Shown: positions 34,963-44,108, counted from the stretch's first letter. The stretch: DNA of 64,000 nucleotides from Bradyrhizobium frederickii (GCF_004570865.1 NZ_SPQS01000010.1:240002-304001); one strand, 5' to 3'. Notes: generated from the sequence alone by a model not told the origin. Translations and numbers: made by a program.

Positions 34963-35424
34963 ATGGAATTAGATCGCATTGACCGGAGAATCCTCTCGAT
35001 TTTGCAGGAGGATGGCCGGATCGCCAATGTCGAGCTCGCCGAGCGCATCGGGCTGTCGCCGACCTCGATCGGCGAGCGGCTGAAGCGCCTGCAACGCGAG
35101 GGCGTCGTCGAGGGCTACGGCGCGCGGCTCAACCCGCATCGGCTCGGCCTTGGCCTTCTGGTGTTCGTCGAAGTGCTGCTCGACAAGACCACGCCCGACA
35201 ATTTCGAGCGGTTTGCGCGCGCGGTGAAGCTCGCGCCCGAGGTGCTGGAGTGTCACATGGTTGCCGGCGGCTTCGACTATCTTGTGAAGGCGCGGCTTGC
35301 GGACATGTCCGCCTATCGACGCTTCCTCGGCGAGACCCTGCTGTCGATGCCGGGCGTGCGCGAGACGCGGACCTATGCGGTGATGGAGGAGATCAAGCGC
35401 GACGCACCTTTGCCGGTGGGCTGA
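34963..35424 (+). CDS. Lrp/AsnC family regulator, probable activator of putA
   Basis: A 153-residue Lrp protein (164 if the ATG at 34930 is used). The N-terminal HTH reads LDRIDRRILSILQEDGRIANVELAERIGLSPTSIGERLKRL-like, followed by the RAM ligand-binding fold (LVFVEVLLDK, VLECHMVAGGFDYLVKARLADM, SMPGVRETRTYAVMEEIK). In alphaproteobacteria, Lrp-type PutR proteins activate the adjacent divergent putA in response to proline, and this arrangement fits. ATG 34963 starts at the usual family N-terminus; the upstream ATG adds 11 residues. The assignment of proline as ligand is inferred from position. Confidence 0.9.
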   Translation: MELDRIDRRILSILQEDGRIANVELAERIGLSPTSIGERLKRLQREGVVEGYGARLNPHRLGLGLLVFVEVLLDKTTPDNFERFARAVKLAPEVLECHMVAGGFDYLVKARLADMSAYRRFLGETLLSMPGVRETRTYAVMEEIKRDAPLPVG

Positions 35425-35548
35425 CGAAATGTCGTCGCGATTGTCATTGCTGCGGCGTCGAACAAGCGGTCTTCGCAGGAAAAAATAGCTATCCTCGTGC
35501 AATCGCAACGCCTGTCGTCGAATGCACTGGCCGTCTTCTGAAATTTTT

Positions 35549-35597
35549 TTGGCCCGCTCCCGGAAGGTGATCCGGGAGGCAGCAAAGGCTAGCGGGC
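35549..35597 (-). terminator. hairpin after cspA, possible terminator
   Basis: Immediately after the cspA stop the minus strand reads AGCCCGCT...AGCGGGC as outer arms with an inner CTCCCGG/CCGGGAG stem. The following minus-strand tract is A7 then TTT, not a clean U-run, so this is a stable hairpin and only a tentative terminator. Confidence 0.35.
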
Positions 35598-35798
35598 TTA
35601 TACTTTGAGGTTCTCTGCGGAAGTCTTGCCCCGGTTTGCGATCTCTTCGTATTCCACCGTCTGTCCCTCGTTCAGGGTCGACAGACCGGCCTTCTGCACT
35701 GCCGAGATATGCACGAACACATCCTTGCCGCCCGACGCAGGCTGGATAAATCCATAACCCTTCGTCGGGTTGAACCACTTGACCGTACCTTTAGCCAT
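35598..35798 (-). CDS. cspA: cold shock protein, CspA family
   Basis: A 66-residue single cold-shock domain: MAKGTVKWFNPTKGYGFIQP with RNP1 (KGYGFI, 13-18) and RNP2 (VFVHIS, 27-32). Binds single-stranded RNA/DNA and melts secondary structure. ATG 35798 is chosen over longer in-frame starts because it gives the exact family N-terminus. Long 5' region before the next gene on this side could act as a leader. Whether it is cold-induced cannot be read here. Confidence 0.95.
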   Translation of the reverse strand: MAKGTVKWFNPTKGYGFIQPASGGKDVFVHISAVQKAGLSTLNEGQTVEYEEIANRGKTSAENLKV

Positions 35799-36007
35799 CA
35801 CGACTTCTCCGCGGGTCTTCCTCCGAAATCTCCGAACCGCCAGTCCCCGCCAACCGGCCGGTTCGGTCCTAACAGGATACGCGGAATGTGGCGGGCTTGG
35901 TAGCTCAAACCACATCGGCATTTTGCCGAATTCCGCTCAACTTCGCGGCGCTTTTGCCGGTTTTGCCCGTTTCGCGGTCAATTGGCTGAAGAGCCGCGCG
36001 CCGTCAG

Positions 36008-36316
36008 TCAATACGTCGCGGCCAGGTAATCGACGATCTTGCCGATATCTGCATCGTCGATCGGTGCGCCATAGACCTTGATCATCTTGGTCACCTCGGC
36101 CTGCCAGAAGCCTTTCCTGTCCTTCATCGGCGGCTGCGTCTTGATGTAGTCGGCCGAGTGGCAGGCGCTGCAATTGCCCTTGACGACCTCGAGGCCGGGG
36201 CCCGGCTTGAACGCGGCGACCTCATCAGGGGTCTTGTAGTTGACCGGGGCGGCAAGTGCCGAACCCATCGCGGCGGCAAGGCCGAGCGAGACGACGAGGA
36301 GAACGGTGCGCTGCAT
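36008..36316 (-). CDS. sorB: c-type cytochrome, SorB-like subunit of sulfite dehydrogenase
   Basis: A 102-residue monoheme cytochrome: Sec leader (TVLLVVSLGLAAAMGSALA), heme motif Cys49-x2-Cys52-His53 in NCSACHS, and a likely axial Met in TKMIKVYG (Met78). It follows the sorA-like molybdoenzyme by 12 bp and is thus its electron acceptor in the periplasm. Two ATGs are possible; 36316 has GGGAG 7 bp upstream, 36322 is too close to it. The pair would oxidise sulfite to sulfate and feed electrons to cytochrome c oxidase. Confidence 0.87.
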   Translation of the reverse strand: MQRTVLLVVSLGLAAAMGSALAAPVNYKTPDEVAAFKPGPGLEVVKGNCSACHSADYIKTQPPMKDRKGFWQAEVTKMIKVYGAPIDDADIGKIVDYLAATY

Positions 36317-36328
36317 GATCATTCTCCC

Positions 36329-37528
36329 TCAGGCGGCCGTCACGCGGACGGTCTCGACCACGTTGCGCAAATAACCCGCCGGGTTCCAGCGCGGCGTGTC
36401 CGGCTGCGTCTCGCCGCCATGTCCGGTGGCGCGGACCTTGAGTTCATGGCTGCCCGCCGCGAGCTTCACCGGCAGCTTCCATTCGCGGAAGGCGTATTTG
36501 CCGAGATCCTTGCCGAGCTTGGCGTTCACCCAGCTCTTGCCGCCGTTGGTGGAGACCTGGACCTCCCTGATGCCCTTGCCGCCGTCAAAGGCGATGCCGC
36601 GCAGGGTCACAGCTCCCGCCTTCAGCTTGGCGCCGTCAGGCACGCTGGTGATGAAGGAGCGGATGGTGAAGCGGTTGATCGGGATGGTCGCTTTCGGCGC
36701 GGTGCCGGGCTCGACCGCGTTGTTCGGTGTATCCGGAATGCGATAGGCCGACTTCATCCAGAAGCCGTCATAGACATTGTCGATGACGGTGATCTCGTTG
36801 AGGTGCTTGACCCAGTAGGTGCCGTAATAGCCGGGCACGATCAGGCGCAGCGGGAAGCCGTTGAGGAACGGCAGATCCTCGCCGTTCATGCCGTAGGCCA
36901 GCATGACCTCGCCGTCATTGGCGTGATCGACGTCGAGCGCCTTGACGAAGTCAGGCGTCTTGTCGCTGACCGGCCCGTCCATGCCGTTGAATGTGACCTG
37001 CTTGGCGCCGCTCTGCACGCCGGCCATCTCCAGCACGGCTTTCAGCGGCACGCCGCGCCAGCGCGCACAGCCCATGGCGCCGTTGGCGAGCTGGCCGCCG
37101 GCGACGCGCGGCTCGAAGAAGCCGCGGCTGTTGCCGGAACATTGCGCGACGGCGACAATCTCCGTCGCCTTCATCTTCCGGATGTCCTTCAGCGAAAGTT
37201 TGAGCGGCTTGTCGACCTTGCCCTTGACCTCCAGCGTGAATTTGTCGGGATCGAGATCGTAGGGCAGGTCGGAGAGGTGATAGCGCACGAAGAACGCGTT
37301 GTTCGGCGTGATCGGACCGTCGTTGAAGACCGCAAACGGCGTCTCGAGCTGCGGCGGCCGGCTGGTTAGGCCGATCATCGGCCGCTTCTGCGGGTATTTC
37401 ACCAGCGGCCGTTCGCCATTGGCGAACGGGAGCGTGACGGTGTCGAGGGCCAATGCTCTCGTGGCATTCAGTGTGGCCGCAAGAGCGGTCAAGCCCGCTC
37501 CCTTGAGCAGGTCGCGTCGATCGAACAT
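36329..37528 (-). CDS. sorA: sulfite oxidase-family molybdoenzyme, SorA-like
   Basis: A 399-residue periplasmic molybdoenzyme with a Tat leader (FDRRDLLKGAGLTALAATLN). The oxidoreductase molybdopterin-binding domain holds the molybdenum-ligand Cys130 in VAVAQCSGNSRG, and the C-terminal dimerisation domain (IPINRFTIRSFITS... RWNPAGYLRNVVE) is complete. This is the sulfite:cytochrome c oxidoreductase layout, with the cytochrome gene right behind it. ATG 37528 has GAGGAGACGAGG upstream and starts exactly at the Tat motif; longer in-frame starts are rejected. Sulfite as substrate is inferred from the sorAB pairing. Confidence 0.88.
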   Translation of the reverse strand: MFDRRDLLKGAGLTALAATLNATRALALDTVTLPFANGERPLVKYPQKRPMIGLTSRPPQLETPFAVFNDGPITPNNAFFVRYHLSDLPYDLDPDKFTLEVKGKVDKPLKLSLKDIRKMKATEIVAVAQCSGNSRGFFEPRVAGGQLANGAMGCARWRGVPLKAVLEMAGVQSGAKQVTFNGMDGPVSDKTPDFVKALDVDHANDGEVMLAYGMNGEDLPFLNGFPLRLIVPGYYGTYWVKHLNEITVIDNVYDGFWMKSAYRIPDTPNNAVEPGTAPKATIPINRFTIRSFITSVPDGAKLKAGAVTLRGIAFDGGKGIREVQVSTNGGKSWVNAKLGKDLGKYAFREWKLPVKLAAGSHELKVRATGHGGETQPDTPRWNPAGYLRNVVETVRVTAA

Positions 37529-37713
37529 CCTCGTCTCCTCCCGGAGCTTTCTTCTGTCAGCGGTCATCACCGCGGACCCGCGCTCATCTGTTGCAACGAT
37601 CTGGGTGATGTCAATTGGTGCTTTCGCAGCAAGCCCATGCCGCTGTGTTGCAGCGGGCCGGTGTTTACGCGGCGATTAGATTGAGCCCAAGCTGTAGCCG
37701 CGACGGTGGTGCA

Positions 37714-37842
37714 CCACCTCTCCCGCTTGCGGGAGAGGTCGGCACGAAGTGCCGGGTGAGGGCTTTCTCCTCTAGAGGACTGTCTCATTGCGGAGACACC
37801 CTCTCCCCAACCCTCCCCCGCAAGCGGGGGAGGGAGCGCAGC
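37714..37842. repeat. intergenic palindromic repeats, family A
   Basis: CACCTCTCCCGCTTGCGGGA, GAGGTCGGCACG, GGGTGAGGGC facing CACCCTCTCCCCAACCCTCC, CCGCAAGCGGGGGAGGGAGC. They fill the 331-bp gap 37529-37859 between sorA and the cyclase gene, which converge on nothing else. Confidence 0.85.
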
Positions 37843-37859
37843 GCCTCCGGACTCACACC

Positions 37860-39593
37860 TTACGCCGCGACGCGCTCGCTGCGATCGACCAATGCCGCCA
37901 GCTCCCGCGCATCCGCCACCACCCGCACCGCCATCGGCTCGTCGCGGCCGCGGATCGCGACCTCCTGGTGCGGCAAGGCATCGTCGGCGAGGCCCGCGCT
38001 ACGGCGGATCTCGTCCGAGACGATCGCCTCGCAGGCCAGCGTCTTGGTCATGTCCTGGAGGCGGGCGGCGACGTTGACGGCATCGCCCAGCGCCGTGAAG
38101 ACGATGTGATCGCGATAGCCGATGTCGCCGATGATGACCTCGCCGCCGTGAATGCCGATGCCGAAGCGGATCGGCTGGCGAAGATCATGGCTCAAGAGCT
38201 GATTCAGTTCGTCGATCTGCGTGGCGATGCCGCTTGCCGCCTTCAGCGCCTGCCGGCAGGCGGTTTGCGGATCGGCCGTCAGTCCGAACAGCGCCAGCAT
38301 GCCGTCGCCGACGAACTGGTTGGGCTGGCCGCCATTCTCGATGACGGCCTGCGACACCGCGCCGAGGAAGCGGTTGACGATGAACACGGTGTCGAACGGC
38401 AGCCGCTTCTCGGCGAGCTGCGTCGAGCCGCGCATGTCCACGAACAGGCTGACGAGATAGCGCTCCTGGCCGATGCTCGCCGGCGCGGAGGCATGCGCTG
38501 TCGCCGCCGACGTCTGCGGGGTGAAGAGTTGGAAGAAGGAGAGGTCGGACGTCGGCCGCAACTGGCAGGCCAGCCTGATCGAGGGATCGTTGGTGCCGAC
38601 GCGGGTCAGCACGAAGGCCTCGCGCTGCGACGGCTCGGGCAGGGCGGCATGATCGCCGATGATCCGGATGCGGCAGGTCGAGCAGCGGGCGCGGCCGCCG
38701 CAGACGCTGGCATGCGGCAGATTGTGGCGCAGGCTCGCTTCCAGCACGGAGAGGCCCTTGGGGACCCGCACCGTCTTGCCGCTGCCGTAGGACAGCGCGA
38801 TCATGCCGCCGCGCCGCTCGCGCCATGCGCGCACGCCGCGCGCCGCCAGCGCCAGGCCCAGCAGCCCGAAATAGGCGATGGTGAAGCCGCCGGTGATGCG
38901 ATCGAGCGTCGCGGCCTCGGCCGTGGTGCCGACCTGGCGTCGGGTGAGATTCTGCACGCGCCACTCCCTGTCATCGGCTTCGAGCGCAACGTTGCGGCCG
39001 CCCTGGTAGATGCCGAGCAGCGACAGCGTCGGGATCAGCACGGCGGCGGCGAGCAGATAGGGCGCGGCGCGCGTGAAGAACGGTTTGAGGCGCAGCCAGA
39101 AATAGATGCCGATGCAGCCGTGGATCCAGGCGATCACGAGCAGGATCGTCATCTGCCAGAGCCGGCCGGGCGCGGCGACGAAGAACAGATAGAGCTCCTG
39201 CGGGTAGAGCTTTTGGTGATCGTACAGCGTGTAGCCGAGCCGCACCCCGACCACGTGCCCCATGACCAATGCGGGGATGCTCAGGCCCAGCGCGAGCTGG
39301 AGCGGCTCGATCGTCCGCCAGCGGAACTGGCGGCGCTGATACAGCGCGTAGATGCCGAGCCCCAAATGGGTGAGCGCGGCGGTGTAGAACACGATCGTAA
39401 CGGGCAGGAACTGCCAGAACAGGGTGTGGTAGTAGACCCCGGCCTCCATGGCCTCGACCGAGATGTTGCCGAGCGCATGGTTGAGGAAATGACTGATCAC
39501 ATAGCAGAACAGGATCACGCCGCAGACGAGCCGCACCTGCCGCACGCTGGTCGCGCGGACGAGCTCGGACATCTGTGCAGCAGCGGTGGCCAT
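37860..39593 (-). CDS. cyaC: redox-sensing adenylate cyclase: heme-b membrane anchor, 2Fe-2S ferredoxin and class III cyclase
   Basis: A 577-residue fusion. Residues 20-250 contain six hydrophobic helices with histidines placed as in diheme-b succinate dehydrogenase anchors (His35/His39, His76, His113, His158). Residues about 262-350 are a ferredoxin domain with Cys298, Cys304, Cys307 and Cys343 (VCGGRARCSTCRI, LACQLRP). Residues 378-560 are a class III cyclase with metal aspartates Asp386 (FVDMRGS) and Asp430 (FVGDGMLALFG). The design matches CyaC of Sinorhizobium meliloti, known as a quinone-responsive adenylate cyclase; cAMP production controlled by quinone redox state is inferred from that homology. 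Monocistronic. Confidence 0.88.
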   Translation of the reverse strand: MATAAAQMSELVRATSVRQVRLVCGVILFCYVISHFLNHALGNISVEAMEAGVYYHTLFWQFLPVTIVFYTAALTHLGLGIYALYQRRQFRWRTIEPLQLALGLSIPALVMGHVVGVRLGYTLYDHQKLYPQELYLFFVAAPGRLWQMTILLVIAWIHGCIGIYFWLRLKPFFTRAAPYLLAAAVLIPTLSLLGIYQGGRNVALEADDREWRVQNLTRRQVGTTAEAATLDRITGGFTIAYFGLLGLALAARGVRAWRERRGGMIALSYGSGKTVRVPKGLSVLEASLRHNLPHASVCGGRARCSTCRIRIIGDHAALPEPSQREAFVLTRVGTNDPSIRLACQLRPTSDLSFFQLFTPQTSAATAHASAPASIGQERYLVSLFVDMRGSTQLAEKRLPFDTVFIVNRFLGAVSQAVIENGGQPNQFVGDGMLALFGLTADPQTACRQALKAASGIATQIDELNQLLSHDLRQPIRFGIGIHGGEVIIGDIGYRDHIVFTALGDAVNVAARLQDMTKTLACEAIVSDEIRRSAGLADDALPHQEVAIRGRDEPMAVRVVADARELAALVDRSERVAA

Positions 39594-39727
39594 GATTCGG
39601 TTGTATCAGTTCACGAAGGAGAACAGCCAGCCTAGCGGTTAATTCCGGGGGTGGACAGGTTCGGGATCACATGCCTGGGAGGGAGCCCCACACACCGCCG
39701 TCGTCCCGGACAAGCGCCCCCAGAAAT

Positions 39728-39817
39728 CGTAGGGTGGGCAAAGGCGCAAAGCGCCGTGCCCACCGAGTCTATCCGTTTATGCACGGCGTGGGCACGCTGC
39801 GCTTTGCCCACCCTACG
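39728..39817. repeat. intergenic inverted repeat, family H (GTAGGGTGGGCAAAG...CTTTGCCCACCCTAC)
   Basis: Outer arms CGTAGGGTGGGCAAAGGCGC and CGCTTTGCCCACCCTACG are inverted, with internal CGTGCCCACC / GGCGTGGGCACG arms. It lies in the 301-bp gap before the glycosyltransferase gene. Confidence 0.85.
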
Positions 39818-39894
39818 GCGTCCGCGTCGGGGCTGGATCGCCGCTGCCCATCCCCGCATTGACTCCCCCTCCGAGGTTGGCGAAAAGCGCGGCC

Positions 39895-41496
39895 GTGACG
39901 ATCGCTCCCGATATCCCCGTGAAGCCCGGCGGCTCCGAACGCCGTCCCATCCTTGTTGCCGTGCTCGTCATCGCCGCGATGACGCTGCTCCGCATCGTCT
40001 ACGCTTCCGCGATCGAGCTGCGCACCGACGAGGCCTATTACTGGACCTGGTCCAAGGAGGGCGCGCTCAGCTTCCTCGACCATCCCCCGGGGATCGCCTG
40101 GCTGATCCGCCTCAGTACTGCGATCTTCGGCGACACGCCGCTCGGTGTCCGCTTCGGCGGCATCGTCGCGATGCTGCTGACGCAGCTGTTGCTGGCCGAC
40201 ATCGTCCGCCGCCTCACCCACGATGCGCGCGCGGTGATGTTCGCGGTGCTGATGCCGGAGGCCGCGCTCTATTACGGCCTGCTGATGGCCAAGGTCGCGC
40301 CCGACGTCGCCATGATCCCATTTGCGGTGGCGATGATGTGGTCGCTGGTGCGGCTGTCACAGAGCGGCGACGGACGCTGGTGGCTGGCGGCCGGCCTGTT
40401 CGCCGGCCTCTCGATGCTGTCGAAATTCACCGCGATCATGTTCGCGCCGGCAGTCGCCGCCTTTCTGCTGGTGCCGGATTGGCGCTGGCGCTGGTTGCGC
40501 AGCCCCTATCCTTATCTCGCCGTGCTGGTTGCCACCCTCGTGTTCTCGCCGGTGCTGATCTGGAACGTGCAGCACGATTGGGCCTCGTTCCGCTTCCAGG
40601 GCGTGCGGGCGACCGCCAATTACGGCATCTCGCTGCGTACCATCGGCGATTACATCGGCCTGCAATTCGGCCTGGTCGGCTTCGTCATGCTGCCGGTGGT
40701 GCTGACCGGACTGGTGCTGACGGCGTGGCGCGGCTATCGCACGCGCGAGCCGGTCGCGATCCTGTTGTCGAGCGCGGTGCTGGTGCCGTTCCTGTATTTC
40801 CTGGCGAAGTCGACCACGCTCCGGGTCGGCGACACCTGGCCGATGTTCATGTGGCCGGTCGGCTTCGCCGCTGCCGCCGTGAACCTCGTGGCGATGATGA
40901 AGGAGGATTGGTCGGCGCGCATGCTGAGATCGTCGCTGTTCTGGGCCAGGACAGCCGTGGTCTCCGGCATCGCCTTCGTCGTCATCGTGTTCCTCTATTA
41001 CGTCGCCGCGCCCTGGAATCTGCTCGGCAGGATCGATCCGATCGGCGCCGAGGCGGGCTATGAGCAGGTCGCCGCGCGCGCCCAGGCTGCACTGGACGAG
41101 ACCGGCGCGACCTGGATCGCCACCACGGATTATCGCACCTACGCCATGATGCGCTGGCTTTTCCGTGGGCGCGTGCCCGTCATCGAGATCAACGAACGCG
41201 GCCGCTTCCAGGATTTTGCCGATCCCGGCATGGACCGGATCAGGGGCCACGCCGGCATCTATGTCGGCCGCGAGCCGGACAACCGTTCGTCGCTGTGGCA
41301 GAACATTCCGGCGAAACGCGAACAGCTCGGTCAGGTCGAACGCCGCTGGCGCGGCCTCGTGATGGATACCTACGCGATTGAAAAGCTCTCCGGCTGGACC
41401 CCGGAGCTGTCACCGCCGAAGGACTCGCCGCTGTTTCAGTGGAAGGTGCTGGCCCTCTTCTCCCTCTCCCCGCTTGCGGGGAGAGGGTTGGGGTGA
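39895..41496 (+). CDS. ArnT-like GT39/GT83 family integral-membrane glycosyltransferase
   Basis: A 533-residue polytopic protein with about ten to eleven membrane helices. The N-terminal periplasmic loop motifs of PMT/ArnT enzymes are present: Asp45-Glu46 in RTDEAYYW and HPPG at 63-66, plus a soluble C-terminal portion. Such enzymes transfer sugars from polyprenyl-phosphate donors to lipids or proteins on the periplasmic side. The start is uncertain: GTG 39895 is preferred, TTG 39859 is possible. The last ten or so residues (SLSPLAGRGLG) are encoded by a family A repeat, so the original C-terminus is blurred. Confidence 0.85.
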   Translation: MTIAPDIPVKPGGSERRPILVAVLVIAAMTLLRIVYASAIELRTDEAYYWTWSKEGALSFLDHPPGIAWLIRLSTAIFGDTPLGVRFGGIVAMLLTQLLLADIVRRLTHDARAVMFAVLMPEAALYYGLLMAKVAPDVAMIPFAVAMMWSLVRLSQSGDGRWWLAAGLFAGLSMLSKFTAIMFAPAVAAFLLVPDWRWRWLRSPYPYLAVLVATLVFSPVLIWNVQHDWASFRFQGVRATANYGISLRTIGDYIGLQFGLVGFVMLPVVLTGLVLTAWRGYRTREPVAILLSSAVLVPFLYFLAKSTTLRVGDTWPMFMWPVGFAAAAVNLVAMMKEDWSARMLRSSLFWARTAVVSGIAFVVIVFLYYVAAPWNLLGRIDPIGAEAGYEQVAARAQAALDETGATWIATTDYRTYAMMRWLFRGRVPVIEINERGRFQDFADPGMDRIRGHAGIYVGREPDNRSSLWQNIPAKREQLGQVERRWRGLVMDTYAIEKLSGWTPELSPPKDSPLFQWKVLALFSLSPLAGRGLG

Positions 41497-41603
41497 GGGG
41501 GAGTCTCCGCGGGGACGGTGATAGTTGGACTCGCGGAGAGTCCCCCTCACCCGGATCGCATCTTCGATGCGCTCCGGCCTCTCCCCGCGAGCGGGGAGAG
41601 GCG
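41461..41603. repeat. intergenic palindromic repeats, family A, overlapping a gene end
   Basis: CCCTCTCCCCGCTTGCGGGG, AGAGGGTTGGGGTGAGGGGG, ... CCCCCTCACCCGGATCGCAT, GCGCTCCGGCCTCTCCCCGC, GCGGGGAGAGGCG. The first 36 bp are the final codons of the glycosyltransferase gene. Confidence 0.85.
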
Positions 41604-41613
41604 AAAAGAGCCG

Positions 41614-42642
41614 CTACTCCTCGCCATCCTTCTTCCGCAGCAGATCCGTCGCGAGGTCCGACAGCTTCGGCGGCGGCAAGGCCGCGAAGGGCAGCGGGCG
41701 CGTGACGTCGATCGCGGCGAGACCGAGCCGCGCCGTCAGCAGACCATTCAGCACGCCTTCGCCGAGCCGCTGCGACAGCTTCGCCGCAATGCCGTGGCCG
41801 AGCATCTGCTGCACCAGGCTGTCGCTCGCGGCCATGCCGCCGGTGATGGCAAGATGGGTGATGACGTGGCGCAGCAGGCGGATCATGCCGAGCGCGCCGG
41901 GGCGGCCGCCATAGAGAAAAGCGAGCTGGCGGATCAGGCGCAGCGCAGCGACGAACACGAACAGCACGTCGATCGCGGCGCGCGGGCTCACCGCAGTCAC
42001 GATCGACACCTTCTGCGCGGCGGACGACACCAGCCGCCGCGCCTCCGCATCAAGCGGTGACATCAACTCGCGCTCGGCGAGCCGGATCATGTCGGCGCCG
42101 TCGATGATCTCGCCGGCGTGGCTCTCCAGCGTCGCGCGGGCGCGGGCGAGCTGCGGGTTCTGGTGCGCGATCTTGAGCAGGTCCTGCACGATCACGCGGC
42201 TCTCCTTGCGGTCGTCGCTGGCAAGGACGGCGGCTGCGCGCTGATGCAGTTGCTCGATCGTGGCAAGACGCGCGAGGCCAAACGCTTCGCGTCCGATCAC
42301 CACGGCAAGCGCCAGCGCGGTGACGGAGGCGAAAGCGAGGCCGACAAAGCCGAGCGTTTCGCTGCGTGCGAACAAATCTTCGATCAGATGGACCACGCCG
42401 AGCCCGGTGCCGAGCAGCGTCAGCCCGGCAAGCCCTGACCAGAACAGCGTGCCCCAGGGAAAGCCGCGCCGCGCCGGCCGCGCCGCCTCGATCGGCACCG
42501 GCAGCGCCTGCGGATCATGCTCCGGCGTGATCTGGATGGTGGCACGGCCAAGCCGTGCCGTCTCGTCGGCTTCGGTGACGACGACGCCGGGATCGTCGAG
42601 CCGGAACGTCGCCGGCCGCCGTGGCTTCGATCGGTCGTTCAT
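41614..42642 (-). CDS. ycjF: YcjF family (TIGR01620/DUF697) inner-membrane protein
   Basis: A 342-residue protein: polar N-terminus, two adjacent membrane helices (about 65-85 and 97-120: WGTLFWSGLAGLTLLGTGLG, GLAFASVTALALAVVIGREA), then a DUF697-like helical region (SPRAAIDVLFVFVAALRLIRQLA, GGRPGALGMIRLLRHVITHLA). It overlaps the ycjX stop by 4 bp. YcjX-YcjF pairs are widespread in proteobacteria and linked to envelope stress, but the mechanism is not established. The N-terminal 55 residues are probably disordered. Confidence 0.87.
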   Translation of the reverse strand: MNDRSKPRRPATFRLDDPGVVVTEADETARLGRATIQITPEHDPQALPVPIEAARPARRGFPWGTLFWSGLAGLTLLGTGLGVVHLIEDLFARSETLGFVGLAFASVTALALAVVIGREAFGLARLATIEQLHQRAAAVLASDDRKESRVIVQDLLKIAHQNPQLARARATLESHAGEIIDGADMIRLAERELMSPLDAEARRLVSSAAQKVSIVTAVSPRAAIDVLFVFVAALRLIRQLAFLYGGRPGALGMIRLLRHVITHLAITGGMAASDSLVQQMLGHGIAAKLSQRLGEGVLNGLLTARLGLAAIDVTRPLPFAALPPPKLSDLATDLLRKKDGEE

Positions 42643-44108
42643 GCGAGCTTGTCTCCGATCAGGAACTGCAGGGCGCGGTCGAGGCGGATGTGTGGCAGCG
42701 TCGGCGGCTCGGTGCCGTCGCGCTCGAGTGTTGGCGGGCGGAAACGCAGGAAGCGGAAATCGCTTCTCTCGGCAGCCTCGGTCGCGAGGCCGCGGAACGC
42801 ATCGCGGCCGTTGAACAGCGGTTCGGGATCCAGCGGCAGGTCACCCGGAAAGGTCGCCACTTCCGTGTTGCCGTCGAAGAACTCGCCGCCGGCGCTCTCG
42901 CCGGCGGCCGGCGTTCCCAGGATCGACGGCAATTTGTCGCGGCCGCGCGCGACCTGCGCTTCTGTCGTGGCGCGCACGGCGGCCAGCGCCACCACGTCGA
43001 TGGAAGCGCCGGTACTTTCCGCGCGCGCAACGGCGCCCGAGACGGCGCGGCGCAGCACGGCCTCGAGCCGGTCGTGGCTGGAATGATGCAGATGGTCCGC
43101 CTTGGTCGCCGCGAACAGGATGCGGTCGATGCGCGGCCGGAACAGGCTGGACAGCAGGGTGCTGCGGCCGATGTTGAAGCAATCGAGAATGCCGGCGAGC
43201 GCGGCTTCGAGATCGTGCAGCGCCTCGGGACCGGAGTTGAACGCGGCGAGCGCGTCGGCCAGCACGATCTGGCGATCGAGCCGGGCAAAATGATCGCGGA
43301 AGAACGGCCGCACCACGACGTCCTTGTAGGCCTCATAGCGGCGCACCATCATCGCCCATAGCGATCCCTCGCCCGCGTGCCCGCCGATGGGCACCTCGAG
43401 CGGCGCGAAGGTCAACGCCGGGGAGCCCGCGAGATTGCCGGGCATCAGGAAGCGGCCTGGCGGCAGCAGGCTCATCGCGAAGCGCTCGTCGCGGCAGGCG
43501 CGCAAATAGTCAGTGAAGAGCTTCGCAGCGGCGAGCGTTGCCTGCTCATCCTCGCGCGCCTCGGGCTTGAGCGTCGCGAGATGGGCGTGCCATTCGCCGG
43601 CGAGATGCGCGCGCGGCGCCTCGCGCGACAGGGCCAGGCTCTCCGCCGACCATTGCTCGAAACTCTTCTGCAGCAGCGGCAGGTCGAGCAGCCATTCGCC
43701 GGGATAGTCGACGATGTCGAGCGTCAGCGTGCGATCGGCGCCGTTCGGGCGCTGATAGTCGATGACGAGCCTGAGCTCGCTGATGTCGACGGTCGAATTC
43801 GGCCAGCGCCGTTCCTCGACCAACGCGCGCAGATGGCTCTCATAGGCAAAGCGCGGCACGGCATCGTCGGGCTGCGGCGCCAGATGCGCCCGCGCGATCC
43901 GGCCCGAGGCATAGGCGTCGAACACCGGAAACCGGCCGCCGCGGGTGAGGCCGTGGATCAGCGCGGTGATGAACACGGTCTTGCCGGCCCGCGACAGGCC
44001 GGTAACGCCTAACCGCACCGTCGGATTGAAGAAGTGCTCGCCATAGTCGATCAGCGCCTGCGCAGACAGCCGCGCCTCTTCGACCATATCCTGGAAGCTG
44101 AATGCCAT
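42639..44108 (-). CDS. ycjX: YcjX family P-loop NTPase
   Basis: A 489-residue P-loop protein; Walker A is GLSRAGKT at 37-44, in VRLGVTGLSRAGKTVFITAL. The DIVDYPGEWLLDLPLL segment serves as the Walker B/switch II region (DxxG-type). FAATKADHLHHSSHDRL supplies a guanine-specificity-like TKAD motif. The family (DUF463) is a GTPase-like group encoded next to YcjF and induced by envelope stress in enterobacteria. Its stop overlaps the ycjF start, so they are co-translated. Nucleotide preference is inferred. Confidence 0.88.
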   Translation of the reverse strand: MAFSFQDMVEEARLSAQALIDYGEHFFNPTVRLGVTGLSRAGKTVFITALIHGLTRGGRFPVFDAYASGRIARAHLAPQPDDAVPRFAYESHLRALVEERRWPNSTVDISELRLVIDYQRPNGADRTLTLDIVDYPGEWLLDLPLLQKSFEQWSAESLALSREAPRAHLAGEWHAHLATLKPEAREDEQATLAAAKLFTDYLRACRDERFAMSLLPPGRFLMPGNLAGSPALTFAPLEVPIGGHAGEGSLWAMMVRRYEAYKDVVVRPFFRDHFARLDRQIVLADALAAFNSGPEALHDLEAALAGILDCFNIGRSTLLSSLFRPRIDRILFAATKADHLHHSSHDRLEAVLRRAVSGAVARAESTGASIDVVALAAVRATTEAQVARGRDKLPSILGTPAAGESAGGEFFDGNTEVATFPGDLPLDPEPLFNGRDAFRGLATEAAERSDFRFLRFRPPTLERDGTEPPTLPHIRLDRALQFLIGDKLA

